A DNA stretch of 8,576 nt from Alkaliphilus sp. GTDB lineage: Bacteria; Bacillota; Clostridia; Peptostreptococcales; Thermotaleaceae. How positions within the stretch are numbered: position 1 is the stretch's first letter; each line of letters begins with the position of its first letter. Positions 1-6,517 of this stretch are shown here, piece by piece. Both the position numbers and the translations under genes were made by a program. The stretch spans positions 1 through 8,576 of the forward strand of contig JAGXRU010000251.1 of assembly GCA_018335765.1 (NCBI GenBank), written 5' to 3'. The notes beneath the pieces are model-generated. The model was given only the letters and a program-made list of their open reading frames with translations, ran no database searches and was not told the DNA's origin.

Positions 1-600
1 AAGCCTTTAAAAATAGGGAATAAAGTAGTGATTAAGCCCTCTTGGGAAGAATATGAATCCGAAGTGGATGATCTTATTATAGAGATGGATCCAGGCATGG
101 CATTTGGAACTGGAACCCATGAAACAACCGTAATGTGCGTACAACAGCTTGAGAAATATGTGAAGCCTGACAGTGTAGTTTTTGATATTGGCTGTGGAAG
201 TGGGATTTTATCAATTTCTGCTGCAAAGCTTGGGGCCTGCAAGGTTATTGGCGTTGATCTTGATGCTGTGGCTATTTCTGTTTCAAATAGAAATGTTTTG
301 CATAATCATGTGGAAGATATAGTTAGCATCTCTCAAGGGAACTTGATGGATGTGATTTCTGAAACCGCTGATATTATTGTTGCCAACATTATTGCAGATA
401 CAATAATAATACTTGCAACCGATATAAAAGAATATTTAAAGGAAAATGGAATTTTTATTGCATCCGGAATAATTCTTCACAAGAAAGATGAGGTAAGAGA
501 TGCACTGATATTAAACGGACTTGAAATTATAGAAATAAATAATATAGGTGAATGGGTAGTAATAATATCAAAAATAAAGGATGAAACAAAAAATGCATAG
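1..600 (+). CDS. prmA: Ribosomal protein L11 methyltransferase, 5'-truncated by window edge
   Basis: The frame is open from base 1 to the TAG at 598-600, giving 199 visible residues. PrmA is normally close to 300 residues, so roughly the first third, the L11-recognition part, lies outside the window. What remains is the SAM-dependent class I methyltransferase domain. The family signature GMAFGTGTHETT is at visible residues 32-43, SAM-binding motif I (DIGCGSG) at 62-68, and the N-I-I-A stretch typical of the catalytic loop is further on. PrmA trimethylates lysines and the N-terminus of L11 in the cytoplasm. The GTG at base 28 is internal and not the start, because conserved sequence (K-P-S-W-E-E-Y preceded by family-like residues) continues upstream of it. 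It overlaps rsmE by 8 bases. Identity is secure; only the 5' end is missing. Confidence 0.95.
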   Translation, partial: KPLKIGNKVVIKPSWEEYESEVDDLIIEMDPGMAFGTGTHETTVMCVQQLEKYVKPDSVVFDIGCGSGILSISAAKLGACKVIGVDLDAVAISVSNRNVLHNHVEDIVSISQGNLMDVISETADIIVANIIADTIIILATDIKEYLKENGIFIASGIILHKKDEVRDALILNGLEIIEINNIGEWVVIISKIKDETKNA

Positions 601-1351
601 ATTTTTTGTAGACAAACAGAATATCCAAGAGGAAAATGATGTCATTATAATAACTGATTCTGATGATGTTAAACATATAGCAAAGGTATTACGGCTGAAA
701 GAAAAAGATGAAATAGAAATTTGCGATGGAAATAATAACGAGTATATTGGAGAAATCTGTTATTTGGATAAATCTGGTATCAAGTTAAAGATTCTGACAA
801 AATACAAGACGCTTACAGAATCAAATGTAGAGGTAACACTTTTTCAAGGCATACCAAAAGCTAGTAAAATGGATTATATTATACAAAAGTGCACAGAGAT
901 GGGCATTCATGCTATTGTACCTGTTATAACTGAAAGAACCATCGTACAAATAAAAGACAAAAAAACCGAAGAAAAAAAAGTAGAGCGATGGCAAAAAGTT
1001 GCGGAGGAAGCAGCAAAACAGAGCAAACGTGGTGTTATACCAAGGATTTTAGAGCCATTGAGCTTCAACGAGCTTTTGAATAGTATTTCTGATTACGATT
1101 TAATGCTTGTTCCTTATGAAAAAGAGTTAAAATCCAGTATGAGACAAGCCTTTAAGCATAAAAAGCTGATAAAAAGAATAGGAATAATTGTAGGCCCAGA
1201 GGGTGGTTTTGAAGAAAATGAAATTGAAGCTGCTAAAGATTGCGGAGCGATTCCTGTTACCTTAGGACCAAGAATTTTAAGAACTGAAACTGCAGGGTTA
1301 ATTTCATTAAGTATAGTTATGTATGAATTAGGTGATTTGGGAGGTGTATAA
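593..1351 (+). CDS. rsmE: 16S rRNA (uracil1498-N3)-methyltransferase
   Basis: The product is 252 residues, usual for RsmE, a SPOUT-class (trefoil-knot) SAM methyltransferase that methylates U1498 of 16S rRNA in the decoding region. An N-terminal PUA-like RNA-binding region spans about residues 1-70. The knot domain carries QGIPK...KMDYIIQKCTEMG at 85-104, a RW...EEAAKQSKR block at 132-146, GPEGGF at 201-206 and LGPRILRTETA at 224-234, the last two forming the SAM-binding knot. I chose the ATG at 593 over the in-frame ATG at 581. The only purine-rich site, AAAGG at 576-580, abuts 581 but is 12 bases from 593, and the family characteristically begins MHRFF or similar. It overlaps the end of prmA by 8 bases and ends directly against the mtaB start, so the three are surely co-transcribed. 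Confidence 0.95.
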   Translation: MHRFFVDKQNIQEENDVIIITDSDDVKHIAKVLRLKEKDEIEICDGNNNEYIGEICYLDKSGIKLKILTKYKTLTESNVEVTLFQGIPKASKMDYIIQKCTEMGIHAIVPVITERTIVQIKDKKTEEKKVERWQKVAEEAAKQSKRGVIPRILEPLSFNELLNSISDYDLMLVPYEKELKSSMRQAFKHKKLIKRIGIIVGPEGGFEENEIEAAKDCGAIPVTLGPRILRTETAGLISLSIVMYELGDLGGV

Positions 1352-2653
1352 ATGAAGACAGTGGCATTTTATACCCTTGGCTGCAAAGTAAATCAGTATG
1401 AAACAGAAGCCATGGGAGAACTTTTTAATGCTGCAGGATATTTAACAGTTGATAGCGAAGAAAATGCTAATGTCTATGTAATCAACACCTGCACAGTAAC
1501 AAATATTGGTGATAGGAAATCCAGACAGTTTGTAAGAAAGGCTAAGAAGATCAATCCTGAAGCGATTATTGCGGTAGTAGGATGTTATTCTCAGACAGCA
1601 CCTGAGGAAGTCATGGCAATTGAAGGGGTCAATATTGTTTTGGGTACAAATGAAAGAAATAAAATAGTTGAGTATGTAGAAAAAATTCAAAAGGAAAACA
1701 GCAAGATAAATGCGGTCAAGGATATCATGGAGATTAGTGAATTTGAAGCCTTAACCATAGGAGATATTCTGGGAAAGACCAGGGCGTTTTTAAAGATTCA
1801 AGAAGGTTGTAACCAATACTGCACATATTGTATTATTCCATATGCTAGAGGAAATATAAGAAGCAGAAAAATTCACGACATCAAGGCCGAAGTTGAAAGG
1901 TTGGTTCAAAATAATTTCAAGGAAATTGTGCTCACAGGTATTCATGTGGCTTCCTACGGTAAGGATATTGGCGATATATGTCTATTGGATGTGATTGATT
2001 CTGTTCATGATGTCAAGGGTATAGAGAGAATACGACTCAGCTCAATTGAGCCTACCATTATGACTGATGAATTTATAGATCGACTAAGTCAATACAAAAA
2101 AGTTTGCCCTCACTTCCATCTTTCCCTTCAAAGTGGTTGTGACACCACTCTTAAAAGAATGAACAGAAAATATACTACTAAAGATTATAAAGCAATAGTT
2201 GATGCTATAAGGAGCCGTATACCAGAGGTATCTCTTACAACTGACATAATGGTGGGTTTCCCCGGAGAAACAGAAGATGAATTCCTAGCAACAAGAGAAT
2301 TTATAAAAACAATTCAGTTTAGTCAAATACATGTATTCAAATACTCTCCCAGAAAAGGTACTCCTGCTGCTAGTTACGAAAATCAAGTTCCTTCACAGGT
2401 AAAAAATAAAAGAAGTGAAGAGTTGATTGAGTTGTCAAAAAAAATTATGATAAACCACCTCGAAAAATTCTTAAACCATACGAAAGAAGTATTGTTTGAA
2501 ACAGAAATAAAAGACAAAGGATTATATGAGGGACTTACTGACAACTATATCCGTGTATTATGTCATTCAAGTGATAATATAAAGGGCAAACTTCTTCCGG
2601 TTGTTTTGACTGAATTAGAGGGTGATGATAGTATAAAAGGTCACTTGGTGTAA
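1352..2653 (+). CDS. mtaB: tRNA (N6-L-threonylcarbamoyladenosine(37)-C2)-methylthiotransferase
   Basis: The 433-residue product is a radical-SAM methylthiotransferase that adds a methylthio group to t6A37 of ANN-decoding tRNAs. An N-terminal UPF0004 domain holds the three cysteines for one [4Fe-4S] cluster: C11 (TLGCKVN), C47 (NTCTVTN) and C78 (VGCYS). The radical-SAM domain has the CxxxCxxC site C153, C157, C160 for the second cluster, followed by PYARG. A TRAM RNA-binding domain occupies about 372-433. All six cluster ligands are present, so the enzyme appears intact. MtaB is preferred over MiaB because of the TLGCKVNQ-type N-terminus and the position after rsmE, as in B. subtilis (yqeV). 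The ATG follows the rsmE stop with no gap, and a good site, GGGAGG at 1339-1344, lies 7 bases upstream inside rsmE. No conventional terminator follows; a chain of hairpins does. Confidence 0.93.
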   Translation: MKTVAFYTLGCKVNQYETEAMGELFNAAGYLTVDSEENANVYVINTCTVTNIGDRKSRQFVRKAKKINPEAIIAVVGCYSQTAPEEVMAIEGVNIVLGTNERNKIVEYVEKIQKENSKINAVKDIMEISEFEALTIGDILGKTRAFLKIQEGCNQYCTYCIIPYARGNIRSRKIHDIKAEVERLVQNNFKEIVLTGIHVASYGKDIGDICLLDVIDSVHDVKGIERIRLSSIEPTIMTDEFIDRLSQYKKVCPHFHLSLQSGCDTTLKRMNRKYTTKDYKAIVDAIRSRIPEVSLTTDIMVGFPGETEDEFLATREFIKTIQFSQIHVFKYSPRKGTPAASYENQVPSQVKNKRSEELIELSKKIMINHLEKFLNHTKEVLFETEIKDKGLYEGLTDNYIRVLCHSSDNIKGKLLPVVLTELEGDDSIKGHLV

Positions 2654-2664
2654 ATTTTGTACAT

Positions 2665-2687
2665 AAAAAAAGCATCTTTGATGCTTT
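2665..2687 (-). terminator. Terminator-like hairpin facing the minus strand
   Basis: The stem AAAGCATC (2669-2676) pairs perfectly with GATGCTTT (2680-2687) around a 3-base loop. On the minus strand the stem is followed by a run of T (the A-run 2665-2671 on the + strand), which is the form of an intrinsic terminator. On the + strand the stem is followed by CGCTAGG, so it would not work well for mtaB. It would stop any transcript entering mtaB antisense from the downstream element. Confidence 0.45.
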
Positions 2688-2777
2688 CGCTAGGAAACCC
2701 TAGGTTTCCTTCGACGACAGCAGAGCTGTCTGAGCACCTTCCTGAAAGCGGCATGGGATTTCATCCCCTACAACCCC

Positions 2778-2824
2778 TCTTTTTATATAATAGAAAAGTA
2801 GCACTTTCCTATTATATAAAAAGG
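2778..2824. repeat. Long AT-rich perfect hairpin
   Basis: The arms CTTTTTATATAATAG (2779-2793) and CTATTATATAAAAAG (2809-2823) are perfect reverse complements over 15 bases. The pairing continues past one A/C mismatch with 5 more pairs (2795-2799 with 2803-2807) around an AGC loop; T2778 and G2824 can add a wobble pair. On the + strand it is followed by a loosely T-rich stretch, so it may also serve as a weak terminator for mtaB. Because the arms are AT-rich with an internal TATAAT on the + strand (2786-2791 reads TATAAT), promoter-like matches here are expected by chance. Confidence 0.7.
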
Positions 2825-2828
2825 AATT

Positions 2829-2857
2829 TTGTGTTTTATGTTGAAATATAATATATT
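2829..2857 (+). promoter_or_regulatory. Possible sigma-A promoter for the HIT gene
   Basis: TTGTGT (2829-2834) and TATATT (2852-2857) are separated by 17 bases, just ahead of the HIT-family gene. The -35 box matches consensus only in TTG. An overlapping TATAAT at 2847-2852 has no good -35 at the proper distance. The call is weak because the whole stretch is AT-rich. Confidence 0.3.
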
Positions 2858-2884
2858 GGAAATACTTGAATGGAGTTGAACTAT

Positions 2885-3226
2885 ATGTCAGATTGCATAT
2901 TTTGTAAAATCGCATCAAAGGATTTGCCATCTAAAATATTGTTTGAGGATGAAATGTCTTTAGCATTTCTTGATATTAATCCTGTGGCACCTATCCATGT
3001 TATTGTTATTCCCAAAATACATATTGATTCTATAGATGAGATGAAAGAAGAACACCTTTTGCTTATAGGACAAATTCATCTCACTATAAAGAAATTGGCT
3101 AAGGAGTTGGGTTTAAGTGATGGATATAGAATTATAAATAATTGTGGAGCTCTAGGAGGGCAAACAGTAAATCATCTCCACTTTCATATATTAGGTGGAA
3201 GACAATTGCAGTGGCCGCCAGGTTAA
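2885..3226 (+). CDS. Histidine-triad (HIT) family nucleotide-binding hydrolase
   Basis: The product is 113 residues, the normal size for a bacterial Hint-like protein. These enzymes hydrolyse purine nucleoside phosphoramidates and related AMP-linked compounds through an AMP-histidine intermediate. The triad is H97-L-H99-F-H101 near the C-terminus, and by family analogy H99 is the nucleophile. C4 and C7 (CIFCK), with H46 and H97, make a likely zinc site as in many bacterial homologues. The ATG at 2885 is chosen over the in-frame ATG at 2870 because GGAG at 2872-2875 sits 9 bases before 2885 and the protein then begins MSDCIFCKI, the usual family N-terminus. It lies between mtaB and rpsU, a position I associate with clostridial versions of this locus; B. 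subtilis has a different gene there. The physiological substrate cannot be told from sequence. Confidence 0.93.
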   Translation: MSDCIFCKIASKDLPSKILFEDEMSLAFLDINPVAPIHVIVIPKIHIDSIDEMKEEHLLLIGQIHLTIKKLAKELGLSDGYRIINNCGALGGQTVNHLHFHILGGRQLQWPPG

Positions 3227-3233
3227 AAATAAG

Positions 3234-3262
3234 TTGCATAACTTATCAATTTAATATATAAT
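3234..3262 (+). promoter_or_regulatory. Likely sigma-A promoter for rpsU-yqeY
   Basis: TTGCAT (3234-3239) and a perfect TATAAT (3257-3262) are spaced by 17 bases, placing the start near 3269 and leaving a leader of about 85 bases before rpsU. The -35 is only a TTG match, but the -10 and spacing are ideal and the site falls in the intergenic gap. A 7-bp inverted repeat (ATAAGTT 3229-3235 with AACTTAT 3240-3246) overlaps the -35 region. It could be a weak end for the HIT transcript or an operator. Confidence 0.5.
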
Positions 3263-3263
3263 A

Positions 3264-3314
3264 GCATAGTATTATGCGGTTCTTGGATTGTTTTATAGTG
3301 CCTTTAATGCTATA
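3264..3314 (+). other. rpsU leader with two small inverted repeats
   Basis: GCATA (3264-3268) can pair with TATGC (3273-3277), at the predicted start site. TATAG (3294-3298) can pair with CTATA (3310-3314) further down the leader. Both stems are only 5 bp and could be chance. They are noted because ribosomal-protein mRNAs are often controlled through leader structure; no known leader family is recognised. Confidence 0.25.
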
Positions 3315-3353
3315 GACACAGCACAAGATTGCTAGCGGAGGGAGGGAGAATTA

Positions 3354-3536
3354 ATGTCACAAGTAAAAATTGGGGAAAACGAGACTCTTGAAAGTGCTCT
3401 TCGTAGATTTAAGCGTTCATGTGCTAAATCTGGTGTTCTATCAGAAGTAAGAAAAAGAGAGCATTATGAAAAACCTAGCGTAAAACGCAAAAAGAAAGCT
3501 GAGGCTGCAAGAAGAAAGAATGCTAAGAAATTCTAA
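3354..3536 (+). CDS. rpsU: 30S ribosomal protein S21
   Basis: The product is 60 residues, very basic, and full length for a Firmicute S21 of the small subunit, which helps base-pair mRNA to the anti-Shine-Dalgarno region. The N-terminal half has the family pattern ETLESALRRFKR at residues 10-21 followed by C23 and the E-V-R-K-R-E-H-Y-E-K-P block near 31-41. The C-terminal third is a lysine/arginine/alanine tail ending KKF. The start is fixed by an extended purine tract, GGAGGGAGGGAG at 3337-3348, 5 bases before the ATG and one of the strongest ribosome binding sites in the window. yqeY follows after 13 bases, so the two form one transcript. Confidence 0.97.
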   Translation: MSQVKIGENETLESALRRFKRSCAKSGVLSEVRKREHYEKPSVKRKKKAEAARRKNAKKF

Positions 3537-3549
3537 AGAGGTGTTATAA

Positions 3550-3993
3550 ATGTCCCTCAAAGAAAGATTAATGAATGACCTCAAGGATGCAATGAAAGAG
3601 AAAAAACAGCTTCGAAAATCTGTAATAACCATGTTAAGGGCTGCCATTAAACAGGTGGAAGTGGATAACAGGATTGCATTAGATGATGAAGACATTATCG
3701 ATATCATGTCTAAGCAGGTGAAACAAAAAAGGGATGCCATTGAAGAGTTTGCCAAGGGCAATAGAGAAGATTTGGTAAACGAAGCCAAGGAAGAAATAGA
3801 AATTTTAATGGAGTATTTACCTCGTCAGCTGACAGAAAATGAGATTACTCAAATTGTAACCCAAGTAATTCATGAGGTGGGTACAAATAGCCCAAAAGAT
3901 ATGGGGAAAGTAATGTCTGCCCTTCAGCCTAGGGTTAAGGGACGTGCTGATGGAAAATTAGTCAACAAAATTGTTAAACAGTTTTTGCAATAA
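3550..3993 (+). CDS. yqeY: YqeY family protein (GatB/YqeY domain)
   Basis: The product is 147 residues, the standard length for YqeY. The protein resembles the C-terminal tail domain of GatB, the glutamyl-tRNA amidotransferase subunit, and is thought to contact tRNA, though its exact job is not settled. It is an all-helical protein: an N-terminal helical bundle (about 1-90) with the conserved S-V-I-T-M-L-R-A-A-I-K block at 24-34 and YLPRQL at 89-94. A C-terminal subdomain carries the conserved D-M-G-K-V-M (117-122) and KGRADGKLVN (130-139) blocks. Start at the ATG with AGAGGTG at 3537-3543, starting right after the rpsU stop. The rpsU-yqeY pairing is widely conserved in bacteria and supports a translation-linked role. 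An intrinsic terminator follows 15 bases after the stop. Confidence 0.93.
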   Translation: MSLKERLMNDLKDAMKEKKQLRKSVITMLRAAIKQVEVDNRIALDDEDIIDIMSKQVKQKRDAIEEFAKGNREDLVNEAKEEIEILMEYLPRQLTENEITQIVTQVIHEVGTNSPKDMGKVMSALQPRVKGRADGKLVNKIVKQFLQ

Positions 3994-4008
3994 GTTTAAT
4001 AGAATCAG

Positions 4009-4038
4009 GACCTAATGTTAATTGCATTAGGTCTTTTT
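4009..4038 (+). terminator. Intrinsic terminator after yqeY
   Basis: GACCTAATG (4009-4017) pairs perfectly with CATTAGGTC (4025-4033) around a 7-base loop and is followed at once by five T (4034-4038). It closes the rpsU-yqeY unit and separates it from the nfeD-floA module. Confidence 0.92.
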
Positions 4039-4061
4039 GATGTTATAGGATTGATCGGTTT

Positions 4062-4087
4062 TGAAACACAAGAAAAATGAAATGTTT
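4062..4087 (+). promoter_or_regulatory. Possible ECF (SigW-type) promoter before nfeD
   Basis: TGAAAC at 4062-4067 is a perfect match to the -35 element of SigW-type promoters, which are known to drive the homologous yqeZ-floA operon in B. subtilis. The expected CGTA-like -10 about 16 bases on is poor here: TGTT or GTTT around 4083-4087. An alternative sigma-A -10, TATACT at 4110-4115, lacks a convincing -35. Either could be the true promoter. Confidence 0.25.
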
Positions 4088-4140
4088 AGGACAAACCGAA
4101 TTTGTGTATTATACTAATATTAGGAAGGGGGTGAATAATT

Positions 4141-5460
4141 TTGAAAAAACTATTCAGAAAAATAATGATACTAACTATAATTATGCTGATTTCTATTACT
4201 TTCGTATATGCAGATGCTCAAAATTCACAAAATGTTTATGTAATACCTATAAAAGGTGAAATAAATCCTGCTACCATGCAATTCATAAAAAGTTCTGTTG
4301 AAAGAGCTGTTAATGATCCGAATTCTGTTGCATTGATATTTGAAATTGATACCTTAGGGGGGATGATAGATCAGGCAACGAAGATTAGAGATATAATCAT
4401 GAAAGCACCATTGAAAACAGTATCCTTCGTTAATAACAGAGCGGAATCTGCAGGTGTACTTTTGGCAATTGCTTCTGAAAATTTTGTAATGGCAAATGGC
4501 AGTACGATTGGTTCAGCTGAAACCGTGCCTTTTACTGAAAAAAATATTTCTTATTGGAAAAGCGAACTTAGAAGCACTGCACAGCAGCGGGGAAGAGACC
4601 CAAGGATTGTAGAGGCAATGGCAGACCGACGAATTGAAATAGTTGACCCCCAAGATAAGAACAAATTTATCGTCCGTGAGGGAGAACTTTTAAATTTAAC
4701 GACCAAAGAGGCAGAAAGAATTGGATTCGTTGATTATGTTGAAAATACATATGAAGATATATTAGAGACATTAAATATCGAGTACACGGATATTATTATA
4801 GTTGAACAGGATTTTAAGGTAAAAATTGCTCAGGCAGTTTCTAGTTCCGTCATATTACCAATACTTTTAAGCTTAGGCTTTATTGGGTTACTAATCGAAA
4901 TATTAACTCCTGGTTTCGGAGTTGGTGGCACAATTGGACTAATAGCATTTGTCATATTTTTTGGTGGAAGTATATTAGCAGGAAATGCAACTACAGCTAT
5001 TGTGTTAATTTTTGTGACGGGGATATTACTACTATTTATTGAAGCCATTGTACCAGGGTTTGGAGCACCAGGGTTAGGAGGAGTAATTTGTATAATTGTC
5101 AGTATAATCTTAGCTGCAGATTCGGTAGCCTTAGGTATTTCATCTTTGCTTATTGCACTACTATTCACGGTAATTGCTGCGGTACTGCTATTAAAGTATG
5201 CCCCCAGAAATAGATTTTTTGACCGAATTATTTTAGGAGCAGAATTAACGAAGGATGAAGGTTTTACGTCTATAATATCAAAAAATAACTTACTTGGAGT
5301 AGAAGGGGTTGCTTTTACATCACTGCGTCCTTCAGGAACGGTATTAATTAATGATGAAAGAGTAGATGTAGTAACCGGAGGAGAATATGTTGAAAAAGAT
5401 GAAAAAATTCAGGTAATTAGCGTGGAAGGAAGAAAAATTGTAGTAAGAAAAATTAGTTAG
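4141..5460 (+). CDS. nfeD: NfeD-family membrane-bound serine protease (ClpP-like, long form)
   Basis: The product is 439 residues. A basic, hydrophobic N-terminus with an alanine-rich end (about 1-26) looks like a signal peptide. A ClpP-fold domain follows (about 31-215), with S103 in the AESAGVLL segment as probable nucleophile and K140 as candidate general base, by analogy with the Ser-Lys dyad of archaeal 1510-N. Four or five membrane segments lie between about 233 and 351, then a soluble OB-fold NfeD domain (about 380-439). The start is TTG: AGGAAGGGGGTGA at 4122-4134 leaves 7 bases before it, and the GTG at 4131 is out of frame. It is the first gene of a pair with floA, 10 bases downstream, as in B. 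subtilis yqeZ-floA. Members are linked to membrane quality control and flotillin assemblies. The protease assignment rests on motif position. Confidence 0.92.
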   Translation: MKKLFRKIMILTIIMLISITFVYADAQNSQNVYVIPIKGEINPATMQFIKSSVERAVNDPNSVALIFEIDTLGGMIDQATKIRDIIMKAPLKTVSFVNNRAESAGVLLAIASENFVMANGSTIGSAETVPFTEKNISYWKSELRSTAQQRGRDPRIVEAMADRRIEIVDPQDKNKFIVREGELLNLTTKEAERIGFVDYVENTYEDILETLNIEYTDIIIVEQDFKVKIAQAVSSSVILPILLSLGFIGLLIEILTPGFGVGGTIGLIAFVIFFGGSILAGNATTAIVLIFVTGILLLFIEAIVPGFGAPGLGGVICIIVSIILAADSVALGISSLLIALLFTVIAAVLLLKYAPRNRFFDRIILGAELTKDEGFTSIISKNNLLGVEGVAFTSLRPSGTVLINDERVDVVTGGEYVEKDEKIQVISVEGRKIVVRKIS

Positions 5461-5470
5461 GAGGTTACAT

Positions 5471-6466
5471 ATGCAAACATTAATAGGTTTTGGTATTATG
5501 ATTATTGTGGTATTTATGCTTCTAGGCTTATTGTTTAGCTTTGTGCCAGTAGGTCTGTGGATGACAGCTTTTTTCTCAGGAGTAAAGATAGGAATATTTA
5601 CGCTTATAGGAATGAGGTTTAGGAGGGTTTCACCATCAAGAATAGTTAATCCGCTTATTAAAGCTACAAAAGCTGGTTTAATTCTTAATATCGACAAGCT
5701 TGAAGCCCATCATTTAGCAGGTGGAAATGTTGATAGTGTAGTGAATGCATTAATTGCTGCTCAGAGGGCAGAAATACCCTTGGAATTTGAGAGGGCCGCA
5801 GCAATCGACCTAGCAGGAAGAGATGTATTAAAAGCAGTTCAAGTAAGTGTAAATCCTAAAGTGATTGAAACTCCAAAGGTATCGGCAGTAGCAAAAAATG
5901 GAATCGAAGTAATAGTAAAGGCAAGAGTTACTGTAAGAGCCAATATTGAAAGGCTCGTAGGCGGTGCCGGAGAGGAAACTATTATTGCTAGGGTTGGTGA
6001 GGGGATTGTAACAACTGTAGGGAGTTCTCAAACTCACAAAGAGGTGCTGGAAAACCCTGATTCGATTTCTAGAACTGTTCTAGCTAAGGGGCTAGATGCA
6101 GGAACTGCTTTTGAAATATTGTCAATTGATATTGCCGATATTGATATAGGCAGAAATATAGGAGCCCAACTTCAAACAGATCAGGCTGAAGCGGATAAGA
6201 GGATTGCTCAAGCAAAGGCAGAAGAAAGAAGGGCGATGGCCGTGGCTAAGGAGCAAGAAATGGTTGCAGCTGTTCAGGAAATGCGAGCAAAAGTAGTTGA
6301 AGCTGAAGAAGAGATTCCAAGGGCAATAGCATATGCATTAAGGGAAGGAAAAATAGGTGTAATGGATTATTATAATTTGCGAAATATTGAAGCTGATACG
6401 AACATGAGAAAAAATATTTCGAACATGGGTACAAATGCAGATGAAAATAAAATGATTAATAAGTAG
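5471..6466 (+). CDS. floA: Flotillin-like protein FloA
   Basis: The 331-residue product has the length and layout of FloA, a bacterial flotillin that forms membrane-associated assemblies and affects membrane fluidity and signalling-complex organisation. Hydrophobic stretches at about 4-25 and 28-48 anchor it. An SPFH-like domain follows (about 55-230), with the GGNVDSVVNALIAAQRA segment at 84-100 and the LVGGAGEETIIARVGEG segment at 162-178 typical of FloA. A charged helix rich in Glu-Ala repeats lies at about 236-282. The C-terminal tail (about 310-331) is polar and looks disordered. Start at the ATG with GGAGG at 5460-5464, overlapping the nfeD stop. It is transcribed with nfeD. A 7-bp inverted repeat begins in its stop codon. 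Confidence 0.96.
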   Translation: MQTLIGFGIMIIVVFMLLGLLFSFVPVGLWMTAFFSGVKIGIFTLIGMRFRRVSPSRIVNPLIKATKAGLILNIDKLEAHHLAGGNVDSVVNALIAAQRAEIPLEFERAAAIDLAGRDVLKAVQVSVNPKVIETPKVSAVAKNGIEVIVKARVTVRANIERLVGGAGEETIIARVGEGIVTTVGSSQTHKEVLENPDSISRTVLAKGLDAGTAFEILSIDIADIDIGRNIGAQLQTDQAEADKRIAQAKAEERRAMAVAKEQEMVAAVQEMRAKVVEAEEEIPRAIAYALREGKIGVMDYYNLRNIEADTNMRKNISNMGTNADENKMINK

Positions 6467-6488
6467 GATAACAGAACCTCAGTTATCC
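6466..6488 (+). other. Hairpin after floA, possible attenuator
   Basis: GGATAAC (6466-6472) pairs perfectly with GTTATCC (6482-6488), with two further pairs possible inside. It begins in the last base of the floA stop codon. The following bases, CACAAATTTT, are a poor T-tract, so full termination is doubtful. Partial termination or 3'-end protection between floA and the next gene is plausible. Confidence 0.35.
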
Positions 6489-6517
6489 CACAAATTTTGA
6501 AATAAGGATGTGGTGAG

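Larger units (their letters stand above)
2665..2824. repeat. Chain-of-hairpins intergenic element, possible dispersed repeat or structured RNA
   Basis: This intergenic stretch is packed with short inverted repeats. Perfect hairpins lie at 2669-2687 (8-bp stem, TTT loop), 2692-2710 (8 bp, CTA loop), 2716-2730 (6 bp, AGA loop) and 2755-2767 (5 bp, TTC loop). A long hairpin follows at 2778-2824. A further helix could pair GCTTTC at 2683-2688 with GAAAGC at 2744-2749, enclosing the two middle hairpins. Bases 2690-2777 are about 55% G+C by hand count, well above the flanks. I see no ribosome binding site or protein-like reading frame. It could be a mobile miniature element, a dispersed repeat, or a non-coding RNA; I do not recognise a named family. 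The boundaries are set by the outermost structures and no target duplication was found. Confidence 0.55.

Noticed and set aside
581..592. Upstream in-frame ATG for rsmE at 581
   Set aside because: The ribosome binding site would touch the start codon, and the family N-terminus begins at the next methionine.
1442..1690. Minus-strand frame inside mtaB
   Set aside because: It is fully covered by a well-conserved gene and its peptide shows no family features. Similar minus-strand frames inside rpsU/yqeY, nfeD, floA and the HD gene are rejected for the same reason.
2657..2851. 64-codon + strand frame through the hairpin element
   Set aside because: It has no ribosome binding site, and its peptide is a by-product of the palindromes: similar sequence (LYNRKV...YYIKR) appears on both strands.
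2700..2930. 76-codon minus-strand frame across the same element and the HIT start
   Set aside because: It runs over the HIT gene start and its promoter region, has no supporting site, and mirrors the + strand palindrome.
4077..4259. 60-codon + strand frame before nfeD
   Set aside because: It overlaps the nfeD signal-peptide region in another frame, has no ribosome binding site, and its peptide looks random.
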